Source: Vibrio sp. RE86
GTDB taxonomy: Bacteria; Pseudomonadota; Gammaproteobacteria; Enterobacterales; Vibrionaceae
Length of the DNA stretch: 64,000 bases
NCBI RefSeq assembly: GCF_013114545.1
Contig: NZ_VTXI01000001.1
Coordinates: 406,215-470,214 of the forward strand
Direction: 5' to 3'
Shown: positions 47,430-56,756 of the stretch, piece by piece
How the letters are laid out: every line of letters starts with the position of its first letter
Numbering within the stretch: position 1 is the first letter of the stretch
The notes under the pieces: model-generated
Told to the model about the DNA's origin: nothing
Databases searched by the model: none
What the model saw: only the letters and a program-made list of their open reading frames with translations
Position numbers and translations under genes: made by a program

Positions 47430-48347
47430 TTAACTTGCGATGTTCATCGTTAAGTTAAGATCTAACGACAGCTTTGATAACTTGTTCTTAAGTACTCGCC
47501 TAGTTTTCTCTAAGTCTGCGACTTGTACCTGCTGGCCTTGCGGGTGAACATCCAAATTGACTCTAAGCTCACGCCCTACTTTCGTTACGCCTGCCACCTC
47601 TAACTGTTGGGGCATTTGCTCATCCAATGCTGATACTTCTTTATCGACCACTCGGCAAATTGAATCATCTGGTTTCATCATTAGCAGCTCACGCAGTGCA
47701 TCACGCAGCATCTCAAAGGGTACTTTGATGAAATAGAAAGACATCAAAATCATCATCATTGGGTCAGCGTAGACAGCGTATTGAGCAAATGAGGAGATTG
47801 ACACAAGCCAAGCGACGATAAAGCCAAGTGTCACAGCGACGCTGAGTAATGTATCCATTTGCCACTGTTTGGCCTCGGCCTCAATTAGCCCTGAAGAGAA
47901 TCGTTTTGATTTATTGGCAATATGCCACCAAGCGTATCCGCAACCTAAAACATTCACGACACCAAACAGCGTGGCGATACTGGCGTCGACTTCACGTCCA
48001 CCATTGAATACTGCAATGACGGCGGAATAGAGCGAGTAGATGACGATTGCAAGGATAACGCTACCTTTGATCGCAATCACGATAGGCTCTAGTACAGATT
48101 TACCGAAAGGAAACTCGCGCTTTGATGGGCGCTCAATGAAACGGGAAACACCCAGTGACAATAAAGTTAACAGTAAGCTGACCAGTGAATAGACACCATC
48201 AAAAACAATAACCAGTGAACCAACAAGCAAGCCGAGTACTAGCCCACCGCCCGCAAAGCCTGATGCTAGCAGTGCTGAGAAGGTAAGTATTCGTTTTTCG
48301 TTTGAGCTTGTCCTGGCACACATAAAAGGTATCTCTTGTATAAACAC
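47430..48347 (-). CDS. cation diffusion facilitator family transporter
   Basis: A 305-residue membrane transporter of the CDF family, with six helices and a C-terminal cytoplasmic domain (VTKVGRELRVNLDVHPQGQQ). Family members exchange Zn, Fe, Mn or Co for protons. The metal site is unusual: the helix 2 motif is FDGVYS (D and S where D-x3-D is common) and helix 5 has QWQMD (Q where His is common). Substrate may therefore differ or be lost. An internal start near MCARTSS (48323) is possible. Confidence 0.85.
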   Translation of the reverse strand: MFIQEIPFMCARTSSNEKRILTFSALLASGFAGGGLVLGLLVGSLVIVFDGVYSLVSLLLTLLSLGVSRFIERPSKREFPFGKSVLEPIVIAIKGSVILAIVIYSLYSAVIAVFNGGREVDASIATLFGVVNVLGCGYAWWHIANKSKRFSSGLIEAEAKQWQMDTLLSVAVTLGFIVAWLVSISSFAQYAVYADPMMMILMSFYFIKVPFEMLRDALRELLMMKPDDSICRVVDKEVSALDEQMPQQLEVAGVTKVGRELRVNLDVHPQGQQVQVADLEKTRRVLKNKLSKLSLDLNLTMNIAS

Positions 48348-48493
48348 CTTTATAGTTTTCTCATAATGGGAGAATTACTCAAACAGAATCTGATTTACAA
48401 ACGAGTCGGAAAACAAGGGCTTGGATAAACTTTATATTTTTCAGTAATTTGTGATGATAATTGTGTGTCAAGTAAATTGACGCTGACTGATGG

Positions 48494-49372
48494 TTAGAAA
48501 TCGAACAGAAACTCATTGAGCTTATCTGCAAGCCATGACATTCCTGGATGTTCCGTCATCCCCGCTGCGGTAAACATGCAGTAATCTTCTTGCGTTAAAC
48601 CATAAGTATGTTTGATTACGGCAAGTTCTTGTTGTCTCAATAGGTGGCGAATCAATGGTTCGGGTAACACTCCCCAAGCATCTTCTTCCAAGATCGTGCT
48701 AAGCATGTAATCGAAACTAGAGAAACCGATGTGGCGTAGCGAAAAGGGTTGAAGCTCTGGGTTGTCTTTCTCATTGAGATAGACCATTACGGCTTGCATC
48801 GCATTACGTAACTCATCATCGGAGACTCGTCTCAGTTTTGCTAGCGGATTACTTGAACGGCAAACCGACATTAAGCGAATTTTACCAAGCGGTTGATAGG
48901 TGATGAGCGGATCGTCAATACGCTCGTAGTCCACACCGAAAGCGAAATCAACTTGGGATGTCGCTACCAAGTTGGCTAAGTCACCGCTAGAAGCTAAAAC
49001 GATGTTAAATGCAGTTGCTGGAAAGCGATTGTTCAATCGGTGGGAGAGGTCTTGCCAAAGCTCGTCGGGCAATGAGTCGTCTCGGGCTATCCAAACTTCA
49101 GCATTGAACTCGCCAGAAACTTGCGCGCAGGTTTGTCGAATTCGAGACGCTGTAACGAGTAAGTTTTGACTGTCTTTATAGATGGCTTTGCCTGCTTCAG
49201 ATAGCGCTACGTTGTTACCGCTTCGCACAAACAATTCGACATCAAGGTCTTTTTCTAGCGCCTTGATAGCCATGCTTAATTTTGTGCGGTTGCACTCAAG
49301 TTGTCTTGCGGCTTCAGAAACTGAGCCAGTATCTGCCACAGTGCAAAATGCTTCTATCTGGGATAAGTTCAT
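48494..49372 (-). CDS. LysR-family transcriptional regulator
   Basis: A 292-residue regulator: N-terminal winged HTH (SQIEAFCTVADTGSVSEAAR) and a C-terminal effector-binding domain. Target unknown. It is divergent from the methyltransferase gene at 49514 and downstream of nothing obvious that it would control; the CDF gene lies 146 bp beyond its stop on the same strand. Confidence 0.93.
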   Translation of the reverse strand: MNLSQIEAFCTVADTGSVSEAARQLECNRTKLSMAIKALEKDLDVELFVRSGNNVALSEAGKAIYKDSQNLLVTASRIRQTCAQVSGEFNAEVWIARDDSLPDELWQDLSHRLNNRFPATAFNIVLASSGDLANLVATSQVDFAFGVDYERIDDPLITYQPLGKIRLMSVCRSSNPLAKLRRVSDDELRNAMQAVMVYLNEKDNPELQPFSLRHIGFSSFDYMLSTILEEDAWGVLPEPLIRHLLRQQELAVIKHTYGLTQEDYCMFTAAGMTEHPGMSWLADKLNEFLFDF

Positions 49373-49513
49373 CGCTAGGGTTATTTGATTAGATTAAATG
49401 CGATCTTATCTTAAACTCTGGCTATTGTCTGTTTTCCTATTCGAAATGCTATGAATTTCATGCAGTTTTGATACTCTTGGGACATGCCAAGTGAATGTAG
49501 TTACAGGGAGATC

Positions 49514-50095
49514 ATGATGGCTAACAGTTGGGACGATGTTGCACAAAACTGGGACACAGAAGCCTCTACCAGCGATTACGCAGATAAAGCGTTTGAATCG
49601 TTGAAAAATGTTGTTGATATTGAAGGGTTGCATGTCCTTGATTTTGGTTGCGGAACTGGCCTTCTAAGTCAGCGAATGTCACCGGCAGCTAAAGATATCG
49701 TTGCGCTAGACAGTTCTGAAGCAATGATAGAACAACTTGACAAGAAAGAGCTCGACAACGTGGAGCCAGTCGTTGATATGCTTAGCCGTGGACTAGTGGC
49801 AATGCATCCAGCTTTTCGTGGGCAGTTTGATTTAGTTGTGGCTTCTTCAGTATGCAGTTTCTTGCCTAACTACTCAGATGTTGCTGACGTTATCTTTAGC
49901 TTATTGGATGAAGGCAGTTACTTTGTCCATTGGGACTGGCTATCAGAGAGCGATGAAGTCGGTGGAATGACCACCAAACACGCGAAACAAGTTCTGAGCA
50001 GCGTTGGTTTTCAGGAAGTAGATGTGACAACACCGTTTGCTGTTGAAACCCCTCAAGGTACGTTAAAAGTTCTAATGGCGATTGCTAAGAAGTAA
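49514..50095 (+). CDS. class I SAM-dependent methyltransferase
   Basis: A 193-residue methyltransferase with the SAM motif LHVLDFGCGTGLLSQ and the acidic VALDSSEAM. Substrate unknown; the size suggests a small molecule. GGGAG precedes the two adjacent starts ATG 49514 and 49517. It has its own terminator. Confidence 0.88.
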   Translation: MMANSWDDVAQNWDTEASTSDYADKAFESLKNVVDIEGLHVLDFGCGTGLLSQRMSPAAKDIVALDSSEAMIEQLDKKELDNVEPVVDMLSRGLVAMHPAFRGQFDLVVASSVCSFLPNYSDVADVIFSLLDEGSYFVHWDWLSESDEVGGMTTKHAKQVLSSVGFQEVDVTTPFAVETPQGTLKVLMAIAKK

Positions 50096-50126
50096 CGCAC
50101 ATAATTAAACCAAAGATTAAAAACGA

Positions 50127-50155
50127 AAGCCCAGCCAATAGTGCTGGGCTTTTTG
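50127..50155 (+). terminator. terminator after the methyltransferase
   Basis: Stem AAGCCCAGC / GCTGGGCTT with T-run; also placed to act on the convergent gene. Confidence 0.88.
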
Positions 50156-50166
50156 TTGGCGGATGC

Positions 50167-52155
50167 TTAAGCACTGTATTGAGCTACTTCATCTAATACC
50201 CATGGATTGGTAATCGCCGCTCTATTTTGTACGTCTTGCCCATGCAAAACTTGTTTAACGGCAAGCTCGACAAGTTTCCCTGATTTAGTTTTGGGAATTT
50301 CGGACAAGGTGTATATCTCAGCAGGCACGTGACGAGGCGAGCACTGGCTTTTTAAAGTTAGTCTGATCTGGTTGATGAGAGCTTCGTTCAGTTCAGAGTC
50401 TTCCTCTAGCTGGACGAATAAAACGACTTTCTCATCGCCTTCGACTTTGCGTGACACTGCGATCGAGTCTTTGACTGCACTCAACTGGTTGATTTGTTGA
50501 TAAATCTCAGCGGTGCCAATCCGTACCCCGCCAGGGTTTAACGTCGCATCACTGCGACCATAAAAGACCATGCCTCGAGTTTGGGTCATTTCGACGTCAT
50601 CACCATGGTGCCAAGCATTGAAGAACTTGCTCCAATAAGCATTATGGTAACGTTCGCCATCATCGTGCCAGAAACCTAAAGGCTGGTTAGGAAAACTGTT
50701 TAAGCAGACCAGTTCGCCGCGTTCAGACGAGATAGCTTGTCCCGATTCATCAAATACGGCGATGTCCATACCCAGTGCCGCACCTTGACATTCACCTCGG
50801 TAAACAGGGGAGATTGGATTCCCTAATACAAAGCAACCACAGATATCGGTTCCTCCTGATATTGAGGCAAGATGAAGATCGACCTTTATATTGGCGTAGA
50901 CGAAGTCAAACTGCTGTGGGTAAAGGACGGAACCTGTTGAGCATAAGGTTTTAAGCATCGAGAGGTTGTGATGCTCGCTTGGGTTAAAAGCGCTTTTCTG
51001 CAGGGCTTCAAGGTATTTTGCCGAGGTCCCAAATAGAGACACTTCAGCTTCTTCAGCCAATTGCCAAAGTACGTTGGGGTTGGGGTACATTGGGCTACCA
51101 TCAAAAATGACCAAAGTAGCGCCACTAGCCAATGCAGAGACATGCCAATTCCACATCATCCAACCACAGGTAGTGTAATAGAACACTCTATCTTTAGGTT
51201 GAATATCGCAGTGCAATTGATGCTCTTTCAAATGGTTTAATACAGTGCCGCCTACTGAGTGAACGATACATTTGGGTTTGCCTGTCGTTCCAGAAGAATA
51301 AAGAACAAACAGAGGATCGTTAAAACTGATTCGTTGATAACGAATACCTCTTGGCAGATAGCTCGAGAGAATTGCATCCCAATCTGAAAAGGATTCACTG
51401 CTAAATTCAAATGAACCATTGGTGTTGAGGTATTCAATTTGGCAGGTGTTGTTAATACTCGGCAAAGCTTCGACAATTTGGCGATTCTTTTGCTCCATAT
51501 GAAAAGCTTTGCCATTAAAGTTGTAACCATTACAACAAAATAGAATCTTTGGTTTCACTTGCCCAAAACGTTCGATGACACTCTCTACCCCAAAATCAGG
51601 GGATGTTGATGTCCAAATTGCGCCGAGGCTTGTGGTCGCGAGCATCGCTATGACTGTTTCAGCCATATGAGGTAGATAACCTGCAACGACGTCGCCTTTT
51701 TCGACGCCATTTTGCTTTAACCATTGCTGAAGCACTGAGACCTGATCGCACAGTTCTTGCCAAGTTAGTTTACGGCTTTCTCCCTGCTCATTTTTAAACC
51801 AAATAGCAATATCGTCGGGAGCTTGGAATGCATATGCCAGTAAATTCTCAGCGTAATTGAGCTGAGCCTGAGGAAACCAAATGGTATCGCGGCTCGGGGT
51901 GAATTCGCCCCATTTGGCGAGACCTTCGCCCAAAATACATTCACCCCTATATCCGATTACGTCGCAAAATTGCCACACCTCAAGCCAAAAATCTTTTTTA
52001 TTATTGACTGACCATTGCTGTAAATGCTTGTAGCTATCTACTCTATCACCTTGAATATTAACGTGTTTAATAAACTGGTTAAGGTTTGATGAAGCAATGC
52101 GTTCCGGACTGGGCGTCCAAATAGGAATGGGCAAACCAAGCTCTGATTGAGACAT
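50167..52155 (-). CDS. acetoacetyl-CoA synthetase
   Basis: A 662-residue acyl-adenylate enzyme that makes acetoacetyl-CoA from acetoacetate, CoA and ATP. It has the AMP-binding motif LYSSGTTGKPKCIVHS, FYTTCGWMMWNW typical of acetoacetyl-CoA synthetase, YGRSDATLNPGGVRIG, and the C-terminal KTKSGK lysine. Length is normal. It lies divergent from phhA; phenylalanine and tyrosine breakdown gives acetoacetate, so the two may work together. Confidence 0.93.
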   Translation of the reverse strand: MSQSELGLPIPIWTPSPERIASSNLNQFIKHVNIQGDRVDSYKHLQQWSVNNKKDFWLEVWQFCDVIGYRGECILGEGLAKWGEFTPSRDTIWFPQAQLNYAENLLAYAFQAPDDIAIWFKNEQGESRKLTWQELCDQVSVLQQWLKQNGVEKGDVVAGYLPHMAETVIAMLATTSLGAIWTSTSPDFGVESVIERFGQVKPKILFCCNGYNFNGKAFHMEQKNRQIVEALPSINNTCQIEYLNTNGSFEFSSESFSDWDAILSSYLPRGIRYQRISFNDPLFVLYSSGTTGKPKCIVHSVGGTVLNHLKEHQLHCDIQPKDRVFYYTTCGWMMWNWHVSALASGATLVIFDGSPMYPNPNVLWQLAEEAEVSLFGTSAKYLEALQKSAFNPSEHHNLSMLKTLCSTGSVLYPQQFDFVYANIKVDLHLASISGGTDICGCFVLGNPISPVYRGECQGAALGMDIAVFDESGQAISSERGELVCLNSFPNQPLGFWHDDGERYHNAYWSKFFNAWHHGDDVEMTQTRGMVFYGRSDATLNPGGVRIGTAEIYQQINQLSAVKDSIAVSRKVEGDEKVVLFVQLEEDSELNEALINQIRLTLKSQCSPRHVPAEIYTLSEIPKTKSGKLVELAVKQVLHGQDVQNRAAITNPWVLDEVAQYSA

Positions 52156-52378
52156 GACATCCTCGTCTATAAATTCTCGATATTCGATTAAGCTTTGATG
52201 AATATGTAACCAATGTCAAACTTATGGAATACATCAGATCCCTGAAAAATAAGAAAAAAACTGTCAAATGTAAAATATATGTTACAGGAAGGTTCGTGAG
52301 CTAACTGCCTCGGTTAAATTGTCAGCGCTCACTCAGAACGATAGGCTTTATGTAAAGGAATTGTTAACGGAGTTGGGT

Positions 52379-53170
52379 ATGACGCAGTATCATTCTAAAG
52401 TCGTGAATGAACATGGGATTGTTGATTGGAGTGCAGATGAAGATGCCGTTTGGTGTGATCTGGTGAAGCGGCAACTGCGCTTAGTTAAGAATCGAGCCTG
52501 CAAAGAGTACCTAGCCGGTCTGAAGCTGCTTGATTTGCCCATCGATCGAGCACCTCAAATTGTCGATATAAACCGAGTGTTGCAGGCCACAACTGGATGG
52601 CAAGTCGAGCCTGTACCTGCACTGATTAATTTTGATAAGTTCTTTGCGCTTTTGGCTGACAAAAAATTCCCTGTCGCGACATTTTTACGCACTCGTGAAG
52701 AGTTTGATTACCTGCAAGAGCCAGACTTTTTCCACGAGATCTTTGGCCATTGCGCTATGCTCACCAACCCAGAGTTCGCGGAGTTTACGCACACTTACGG
52801 AATGTTAGGCAAAGATGCGAGCGATAAAGAACGTGTCTATTTAGCCCGCCTTTACTGGTTTACGGTGGAGTTTGGACTTGTCAAAGAGGGCACTGAGACA
52901 AAAATTTATGGCGGCGGTATTTTATCGTCACCGGGCGAAACGGTTTATTCTTTGGATGAGCCATTGGCGCAGCGCGTCGAGTTTGATATCCACACTGTAC
53001 TAAGAACGCCTTATCGCATAGATATTATGCAACCAGAGTATTTTATTCTCGAGAACATCGAACAGCTGTATAAACTCAGTAAGATGGATTTAATGTTCCA
53101 TGTAAAGCAGGCAATGAAAGCTGGTTTACTCCCACCACTATTTGAACCAAAGGAAACGACACATGCTTAA
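52379..53170 (+). CDS. phhA: phenylalanine-4-hydroxylase
   Basis: A 263-residue iron- and pterin-dependent hydroxylase turning phenylalanine into tyrosine. The iron ligands are the two His in FFHEIFGHCAML and the Glu in FTVEFGL; LARLYWFTVEFGL and YGGGILSSPGETVYSL are typical. ATG 52379 is chosen from CGGAG upstream and the usual family N-terminus; the frame is open from a TTG at 52319. Overlaps phhB by 8 bp. Confidence 0.95.
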   Translation: MTQYHSKVVNEHGIVDWSADEDAVWCDLVKRQLRLVKNRACKEYLAGLKLLDLPIDRAPQIVDINRVLQATTGWQVEPVPALINFDKFFALLADKKFPVATFLRTREEFDYLQEPDFFHEIFGHCAMLTNPEFAEFTHTYGMLGKDASDKERVYLARLYWFTVEFGLVKEGTETKIYGGGILSSPGETVYSLDEPLAQRVEFDIHTVLRTPYRIDIMQPEYFILENIEQLYKLSKMDLMFHVKQAMKAGLLPPLFEPKETTHA

Positions 53171-53492
53171 TGAATTACGTTGTGAGGCATGCACGAGCAG
53201 TGCAGTAGCATTAGGTGAAGAAGAGAGAAGGCTGTTGCTCACCGAACTTAACGGTTGGGAAATTTTAGATCGTGATGGTATCCCTCAACTAGAGAAAGTG
53301 TATAAGTTCAAAAACTACAAACTGGCTTGGGAATTTGCTAACCAAGTTTCAGAATTAGCGGAAGAAGAGTTTCACCATCCGTCAATTTTACTCGAATGGG
53401 GCAAGGTGACTGTGACTTGGTGGAGTCACTCAATCAAGGGGCTTCATCAGAACGATTTTATCTGTGCTTCAAAGTGTGATGGTTTTCTCTAA
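53163..53492 (+). CDS. phhB: pterin-4a-carbinolamine dehydratase
   Basis: A 109-residue enzyme that recycles the pterin cofactor used by PhhA. The catalytic HHP is in EEFHHPSILLEWGKVTVTWW. ATG 53163 follows AAAGGAAA; it overlaps phhA. The pair forms an operon. Confidence 0.95.
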   Translation: MLNELRCEACTSSAVALGEEERRLLLTELNGWEILDRDGIPQLEKVYKFKNYKLAWEFANQVSELAEEEFHHPSILLEWGKVTVTWWSHSIKGLHQNDFICASKCDGFL

Positions 53493-53517
53493 AACGAAGC
53501 AGGTCCTTAGTCATATG

Positions 53518-53546
53518 AAAAGCCTGAAATAACTCAGGCTTTTTCA
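53518..53546. terminator. bidirectional terminator between phhB and the exported protein gene
   Basis: Stem AAAGCCTGA / TCAGGCTTT with a 7-nt loop and T-runs on both strands. Confidence 0.88.
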
Positions 53547-53571
53547 AATTCTTACGTTCCTATTCAAGTTA

Positions 53572-53886
53572 TTAGAATGATGTTAGGTAACGTTGTTCAC
53601 GAATCACTTGACCGTTTTGATCTGTATATTCAAAGGTAAATGTACGGCCATTATCGAGTAGGTTTGCAGCAACAAATGTTCCTTTTTCTCCAGTCACGTA
53701 AGTTTTAGTACCGTTACCTACAACTTTAACGCTTTCACCTGAAACCGGTTGGCCCGCTTTTAAAAGCGTAACATCAGCATGGTTTCGGTCTGCTTTCACT
53801 CTGATCGAGTAGTCGCTTGCTGGCATTGCGAAAGCAACGGTAGAAGTTAAAGCGGTCAATGCGATGATTTTAGTTAGTGTGTTCAT
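53572..53886 (-). CDS. small exported protein of unknown function
   Basis: A 104-residue protein with signal MNTLTKIIALTALTSTVAFA and a beta-rich mature part of about 84 residues (an Ig-like or carboxypeptidase-regulatory-like pattern: LLKAGQPVSGESVKVVG, GEKGTFVAANLLDNG). No cysteines in the mature part. Function unknown; probably periplasmic. Confidence 0.75.
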   Translation of the reverse strand: MNTLTKIIALTALTSTVAFAMPASDYSIRVKADRNHADVTLLKAGQPVSGESVKVVGNGTKTYVTGEKGTFVAANLLDNGRTFTFEYTDQNGQVIREQRYLTSF

Positions 53887-54045
53887 AATAGGTTCCTCAT
53901 AATCTTTTAACGTTATCTTTTTCTGCGTCTTAGCGCTTGAGATAAAGAATATGCGTGAATGTGATCACAAGAAATAGGGTTCATTAGCTCAACTTGTTCG
54001 AAAAAACTGAATGACTGGGGATGGCATAAACCTCCTAGTGAGAGA

Positions 54046-56418
54046 TTAGGCGGAAAGTTTGGCTTGTTGGTCTAAAACGCTCTCTATACGGCAAACACTG
54101 ACGGGCTTGGACTTCAAATAACCTTGAATAAAGTTACAGCGGTATTGTGTCAATATCGCGAGTTGTTCTTGGGTCTCGACACCCTCTGCGACAACTTGTA
54201 GGTTAATTGTATGCGCCATATTTATAATGGCTCGACATAGGTTATCTGCTTTGGTCTCGCCCAGTGCAATTCTGTTTACGAAGCTACGGTCTACTTTGAT
54301 GACATCGACAGGGTAGTCATTCAAAACCGCCAGGGAAGAAAAGCCGGTACCAAAATCATCTAAATACAAAGTGACCCCAAGATCTTTAATGCGCTTTAGC
54401 TGTTGGTTGTTGCACCCATCACTCAGAAGGATCGATTCTGTTATCTCAATGCCAATTAGGTGAGGAGGGAAGTCACACTCTTCTAGTAGACGACACAAAG
54501 TGTGATAGATGTGCTCAGACTCAAACTGTTTCACGGAAACGTTAATGTTAATTCTTGGCATGCTGTCATGCGAACGACTCTTCCAAAGTCTTTGCAATGT
54601 TTTGCAGCATTCAGCGGCGACCCAATCTCCAATTTTTATAATTTGCCCAGTCTCTTCCGCGATAGGGATAAAGTCTTGAGGCGAAATTGAGCCGAATTTT
54701 GGATGAGTCCAACGGATTAGAGATTCGAACCCCACGACCTCGTCACTCTGTGTGTTATAGATTGGCTGGTACACTAATGAGAGTTGTTTTAACGCAAGAG
54801 CGCTGGCTAACTCTTGTTCTAGAGTGAAGCGTTTTTGGGCTTGGTTAAACATCTGTTCACTAAAGAAAACGACTTTCTCGTGAGTTGAGTTTTTCGCTTT
54901 GTACATTGCAATGTCAGCTTCACGCAAAATACTGGCGAGTGTTTGGCTTGGATCGGTAACAACGGATATGCCAATACTCGCGCCAATGTGACAAGATTGT
55001 CCTTCAATGACGTAGGGCTGGCTCAGTACTTTCGAATATCGTTGGCAAACATGAGTCAGTGCTCTTTTCGAGGTGAGTTCGGGTAGACAAATGACGAATT
55101 CATCTCCTCCAAAACGAAAGCTTATATCGTTACTTCTACAGTGTTGAGTCAGTCGATCTGCCACCTTTTTTAGCAGCAGGTCTCCGTGGAGATGTCCCAT
55201 TGAGTCGTTGATGACTTTAAAGCGGTCTAAGTCGATAAATAGGATAGAGAACCCGTTACTTTTCCCTGCCCCTAAAAGTTTTAATCGATGTTCTACTTCA
55301 TTGCTCAATGCAGTTCGATTGCTTAAGTTGGTCAAGTTATCTCGTACTGCTTGAAGGGCAAGCGAACGAGTTTTTTCTTCAATGACTTGGTCTGATACGC
55401 GCAATCGCGTCGCATAAAAGTTTGCCGCTATAGTTGCCGATGATGTCAGCAGTAAGATAAGGAGTACCGAGGTCACACCGTAAAGCGTTGTACTACCCGA
55501 GCGATCGATACTGGAGATAGAGAGCTGCCATTCAGTATTGAACAGTGGAATTCGAATGACTCGCTTGGCACTGACTAAGCGGGCTGACAAGCCGGTGTCT
55601 TCTAACTTTGTGTTTATGTGTGTTTCAAATATAGGGTAATCACCATTGACAGTTGTCACAGTGAGGCCAATGTGTTCGGAATTAATCTCTCTACGCCATA
55701 TATCGCCAAGTAGTTCATGAAGAATGATATTAGCCACAATAAACCCTTGAAGCTGGCCTCTATCGTTAAATTTTGGCAGCAGCAACCTTGCCCCGAGTTG
55801 TTGGTCATAAACATAATCGACAACACCAATGCGATTGCCACTGATTGAACGTGACATAGCACTGACGATCGCGTGATCACTTTCAAGTCTAAAACCTAAA
55901 AAGTCGCTTCCTTCAAAGGAGGATGAAACAAGATAAATCGGTAAGGTTGATCGGCTTAAAAACCAAGAGTGAGTATTTTCAGAATCGATGTCTGGTGTCA
56001 CATGGTAGCCTAATAAACCTTGTTCTTGTGCTCTTGATTCAAAATCTTCGATATCATCAATCGAAACAACGGGCGCCCACATGATGGAGTGAATCACAGA
56101 GTTGTCTCCAAATTGATCTGAAAAATAGGACTCAAACTGACGGGGAGTAGTGGCTTGGGTATTGGCAAGAAAAGCTCGAGTGGTGTATAGCAAAGACTCG
56201 AGGGACTCTAATGATTGTCCTAAGGTTTGGACTCGGTTATTAAGTTCGCCTTCAAGTTGGCTGTTTAGCTTTTGAGTCTCATAGTAGTGGACGGTGTTAT
56301 AACTGCACGTTGCAACAGTGAGACCGATAAACCAAATCAATGCTAAATGCTTGTATGAGAGTGCGAGTTTCACGAGCGCCAACCAAGATTTTATAATATT
56401 AAAATGAATGGTAATCAT
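54046..56418 (-). CDS. CHASE-GGDEF-EAL cyclic di-GMP protein
   Basis: A 790-residue membrane protein. Two membrane helices (about residues 22-42 and 315-340) flank a periplasmic CHASE-type sensor. A GGDEF domain follows with intact RFGGDEF, then an EAL domain in which the motif is ESL (FESLIRW) and the other residues for catalysis (ITES, LDDFGTG, AEGVETQEQ) are present. Both synthesis and hydrolysis of cyclic di-GMP are possible. The start ATG 56418 lies inside a Fur-box-like sequence. Confidence 0.92.
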   Translation of the reverse strand: MITIHFNIIKSWLALVKLALSYKHLALIWFIGLTVATCSYNTVHYYETQKLNSQLEGELNNRVQTLGQSLESLESLLYTTRAFLANTQATTPRQFESYFSDQFGDNSVIHSIMWAPVVSIDDIEDFESRAQEQGLLGYHVTPDIDSENTHSWFLSRSTLPIYLVSSSFEGSDFLGFRLESDHAIVSAMSRSISGNRIGVVDYVYDQQLGARLLLPKFNDRGQLQGFIVANIILHELLGDIWRREINSEHIGLTVTTVNGDYPIFETHINTKLEDTGLSARLVSAKRVIRIPLFNTEWQLSISSIDRSGSTTLYGVTSVLLILLLTSSATIAANFYATRLRVSDQVIEEKTRSLALQAVRDNLTNLSNRTALSNEVEHRLKLLGAGKSNGFSILFIDLDRFKVINDSMGHLHGDLLLKKVADRLTQHCRSNDISFRFGGDEFVICLPELTSKRALTHVCQRYSKVLSQPYVIEGQSCHIGASIGISVVTDPSQTLASILREADIAMYKAKNSTHEKVVFFSEQMFNQAQKRFTLEQELASALALKQLSLVYQPIYNTQSDEVVGFESLIRWTHPKFGSISPQDFIPIAEETGQIIKIGDWVAAECCKTLQRLWKSRSHDSMPRININVSVKQFESEHIYHTLCRLLEECDFPPHLIGIEITESILLSDGCNNQQLKRIKDLGVTLYLDDFGTGFSSLAVLNDYPVDVIKVDRSFVNRIALGETKADNLCRAIINMAHTINLQVVAEGVETQEQLAILTQYRCNFIQGYLKSKPVSVCRIESVLDQQAKLSA

Positions 56419-56450
56419 TATTGATATTAATGCAAATGATAATTGATATC
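56407..56450 (-). promoter_or_regulatory. two Fur-box-like sites at the CHASE-GGDEF-EAL gene start
   Basis: AATGGTAATCATTATT at 56407-56422 matches 14 of 16 bases of the Fur consensus AATGATAATCATTATC, and AATGATAATTGATATC at 56435-56450 matches 13 of 16. The first covers the start codon. Iron-dependent repression is likely but untested. Confidence 0.65.
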
Positions 56451-56584
56451 ACGGCCGAATCATGTGTAATTCATTGTAAATATGATGAATAATCGCAGGG
56501 TGAATATAAAATGAGTTGTTTATGTTTTATTGTTCTAATGAAAACGTTGCACCAAAGTGTGAGTTGGATCTAATCTAATTGCGA

Positions 56585-56756
56585 AGGTGATGGGGTTCCA
56601 CCTACTTAACCGCCAATTCTGGCTAATGACTCCTACAGAAACGAAGACAGATGAATCTGTTGCGATATGACCAGTGATAACTAACTTGGTCTCGCTTCTG
56701 TAGTGATGTTGTATCCCGCTCCTTTCATCTGTTTTCCTGAAGAATAGGAAAACACC
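56585..56756 (+). ncRNA. fluoride riboswitch (crcB motif) with expression platform
   Basis: The aptamer at 56585-56638 has every element of the fluoride motif. P1 pairs GGTG (56586-56589) with CACC (56599-56602). The conserved TTAACCGCC and GGCTAATGACTCCTACAG follow, with P2 GCC (56612-56614) / GGC (56621-56623). A pseudoknot pairs GGGGT (56592-56596) with ACTCC (56629-56633). Downstream, 56633-56644 can pair with 56692-56703 (11 of 12), which would break the conserved CTAC end. A hairpin TTTTCCT / AGGAAAA (56732-56752) covers the ribosome site of the next gene. Fluoride binding should thus open or shut translation. Confidence 0.88.
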
